In this document: piece after piece, positions 62,476-62,529 of the stretch
Numbering within the stretch: position 1 is the stretch's first letter
Layout of the letters: each line of letters starts with the position of its first letter
DNA from: an uncultured Eubacterium sp.
GTDB lineage: Bacteria; Bacillota; Clostridia; Lachnospirales; Lachnospiraceae
NCBI GenBank assembly: GCA_910577225.1
Contig: CAJTMV010000021.1
Location: 1 to 62,529, forward strand
DNA: 62,529 nt
Direction: 5' to 3'
The notes under the pieces: generated by a model
What the model was told of the DNA's origin: nothing
Databases searched by the model: none
Seen by the model: the letters and a program-made list of their open reading frames with translations, nothing else
Translations under genes and position numbers: made by a program

Positions 62476-62529
62476 CTCGTATAATAAGTTTGTAAGCAAG
62501 AAAAACAGCTTACAGACTTATTCTTTTTT
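62476..62529 (+). mobile_element. Left end of a probable IS110-family copy at the window edge
   Basis: CTCGTATAATAAGT (with TATAAT) and a 15-bp hairpin (62483-62497 with 62508-62522) are followed by CTTTTTT. The layout equals the IS110 end at 2988-3040, with identical flanks and compensated stem changes. It starts 11 bases before the EIIA start codon, just beyond its ribosome binding site. Confidence 0.6.

Overview
The window looks like a chromosomal segment of a spore-forming, anaerobic gut clostridium, most likely a member of Lachnospiraceae. The evidence is spo0A, the GGGtGRT/iron-sulfur scaffold gene pair, a crotonase of the butyrate type, a MecA-like adaptor, a DUF5688 protein and a domain-permuted GH3 glucosidase, all in a moderate-GC genome with strong AGGAGG-type ribosome binding sites. 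No taxonomic marker is present, so the family assignment is an inference. Most genes between 4.4 and 31 kb lie on the minus strand.

Left end (1-4434). This is a graveyard of integrative elements placed against the 3' end of the GGGtGRT gene. A 28-bp copy of that gene's end (1726-1753) repeats the real end (4407-4434), which marks two attachment sites and at least two elements integrated in tandem. Pieces of a P4-type primase, two parts of tyrosine integrases, a chain of tiny phage-like ORFs, a Panacea-type toxin-antitoxin pair and two broken, inverted IS110 transposase fragments remain.

Housekeeping and transport (4.4-31.7 kb). In order: GGGtGRT plus Fe-S scaffold; a Nudix-GNAT fusion; a membrane diguanylate cyclase; an acyltransferase-like hexapeptide protein; topoisomerase III; an AAA ATPase with an atypical P-loop; asd; argH; queH and a cation/proton antiporter; a four-gene oligopeptide/nickel-type ABC operon; DUF1622; a permuted beta-glucosidase; a MATE pump; an orphan nitrate/sulfonate-type ABC pair; a TrpB2-type synthase; and a small membrane protein.

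Middle (31.8-43.3 kb). tRNA-Thr(CGT) is followed on the plus strand by an unknown protein, a cupin regulator with the spermidine/putrescine operon potABCD, and a DUF5688 protein. Then come glgA and spo0A (minus strand) and a second, zinc-finger-containing topoisomerase III.

Right part (43.4-62.5 kb). This holds a metallophosphoesterase-rubrerythrin-rubredoxin fusion, a large unknown zinc-ribbon protein, a galactofuranose-type glf/glycosyltransferase pair, mutY, a secreted wall-active protein, crt, an AAA ATPase plus putative PD-(D/E)XK nuclease pair (a defence-system candidate), mecA, a zinc-type ABC pair, and a ketose-use operon (EIIA, fruK, sorE). The window ends in a hairpin nearly identical in design to the left end of the IS110 remnant at 3 kb, so another IS110 copy probably starts at the right edge, directly upstream of the PTS gene.

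The best candidates for something undescribed are the ATPase/nuclease pair (54.2-56.5 kb), the phosphoesterase-rubrerythrin fusion (43.7-45.0 kb), the covarying IS110 left-end hairpins, and the tandem attachment-site array with its Panacea pair.
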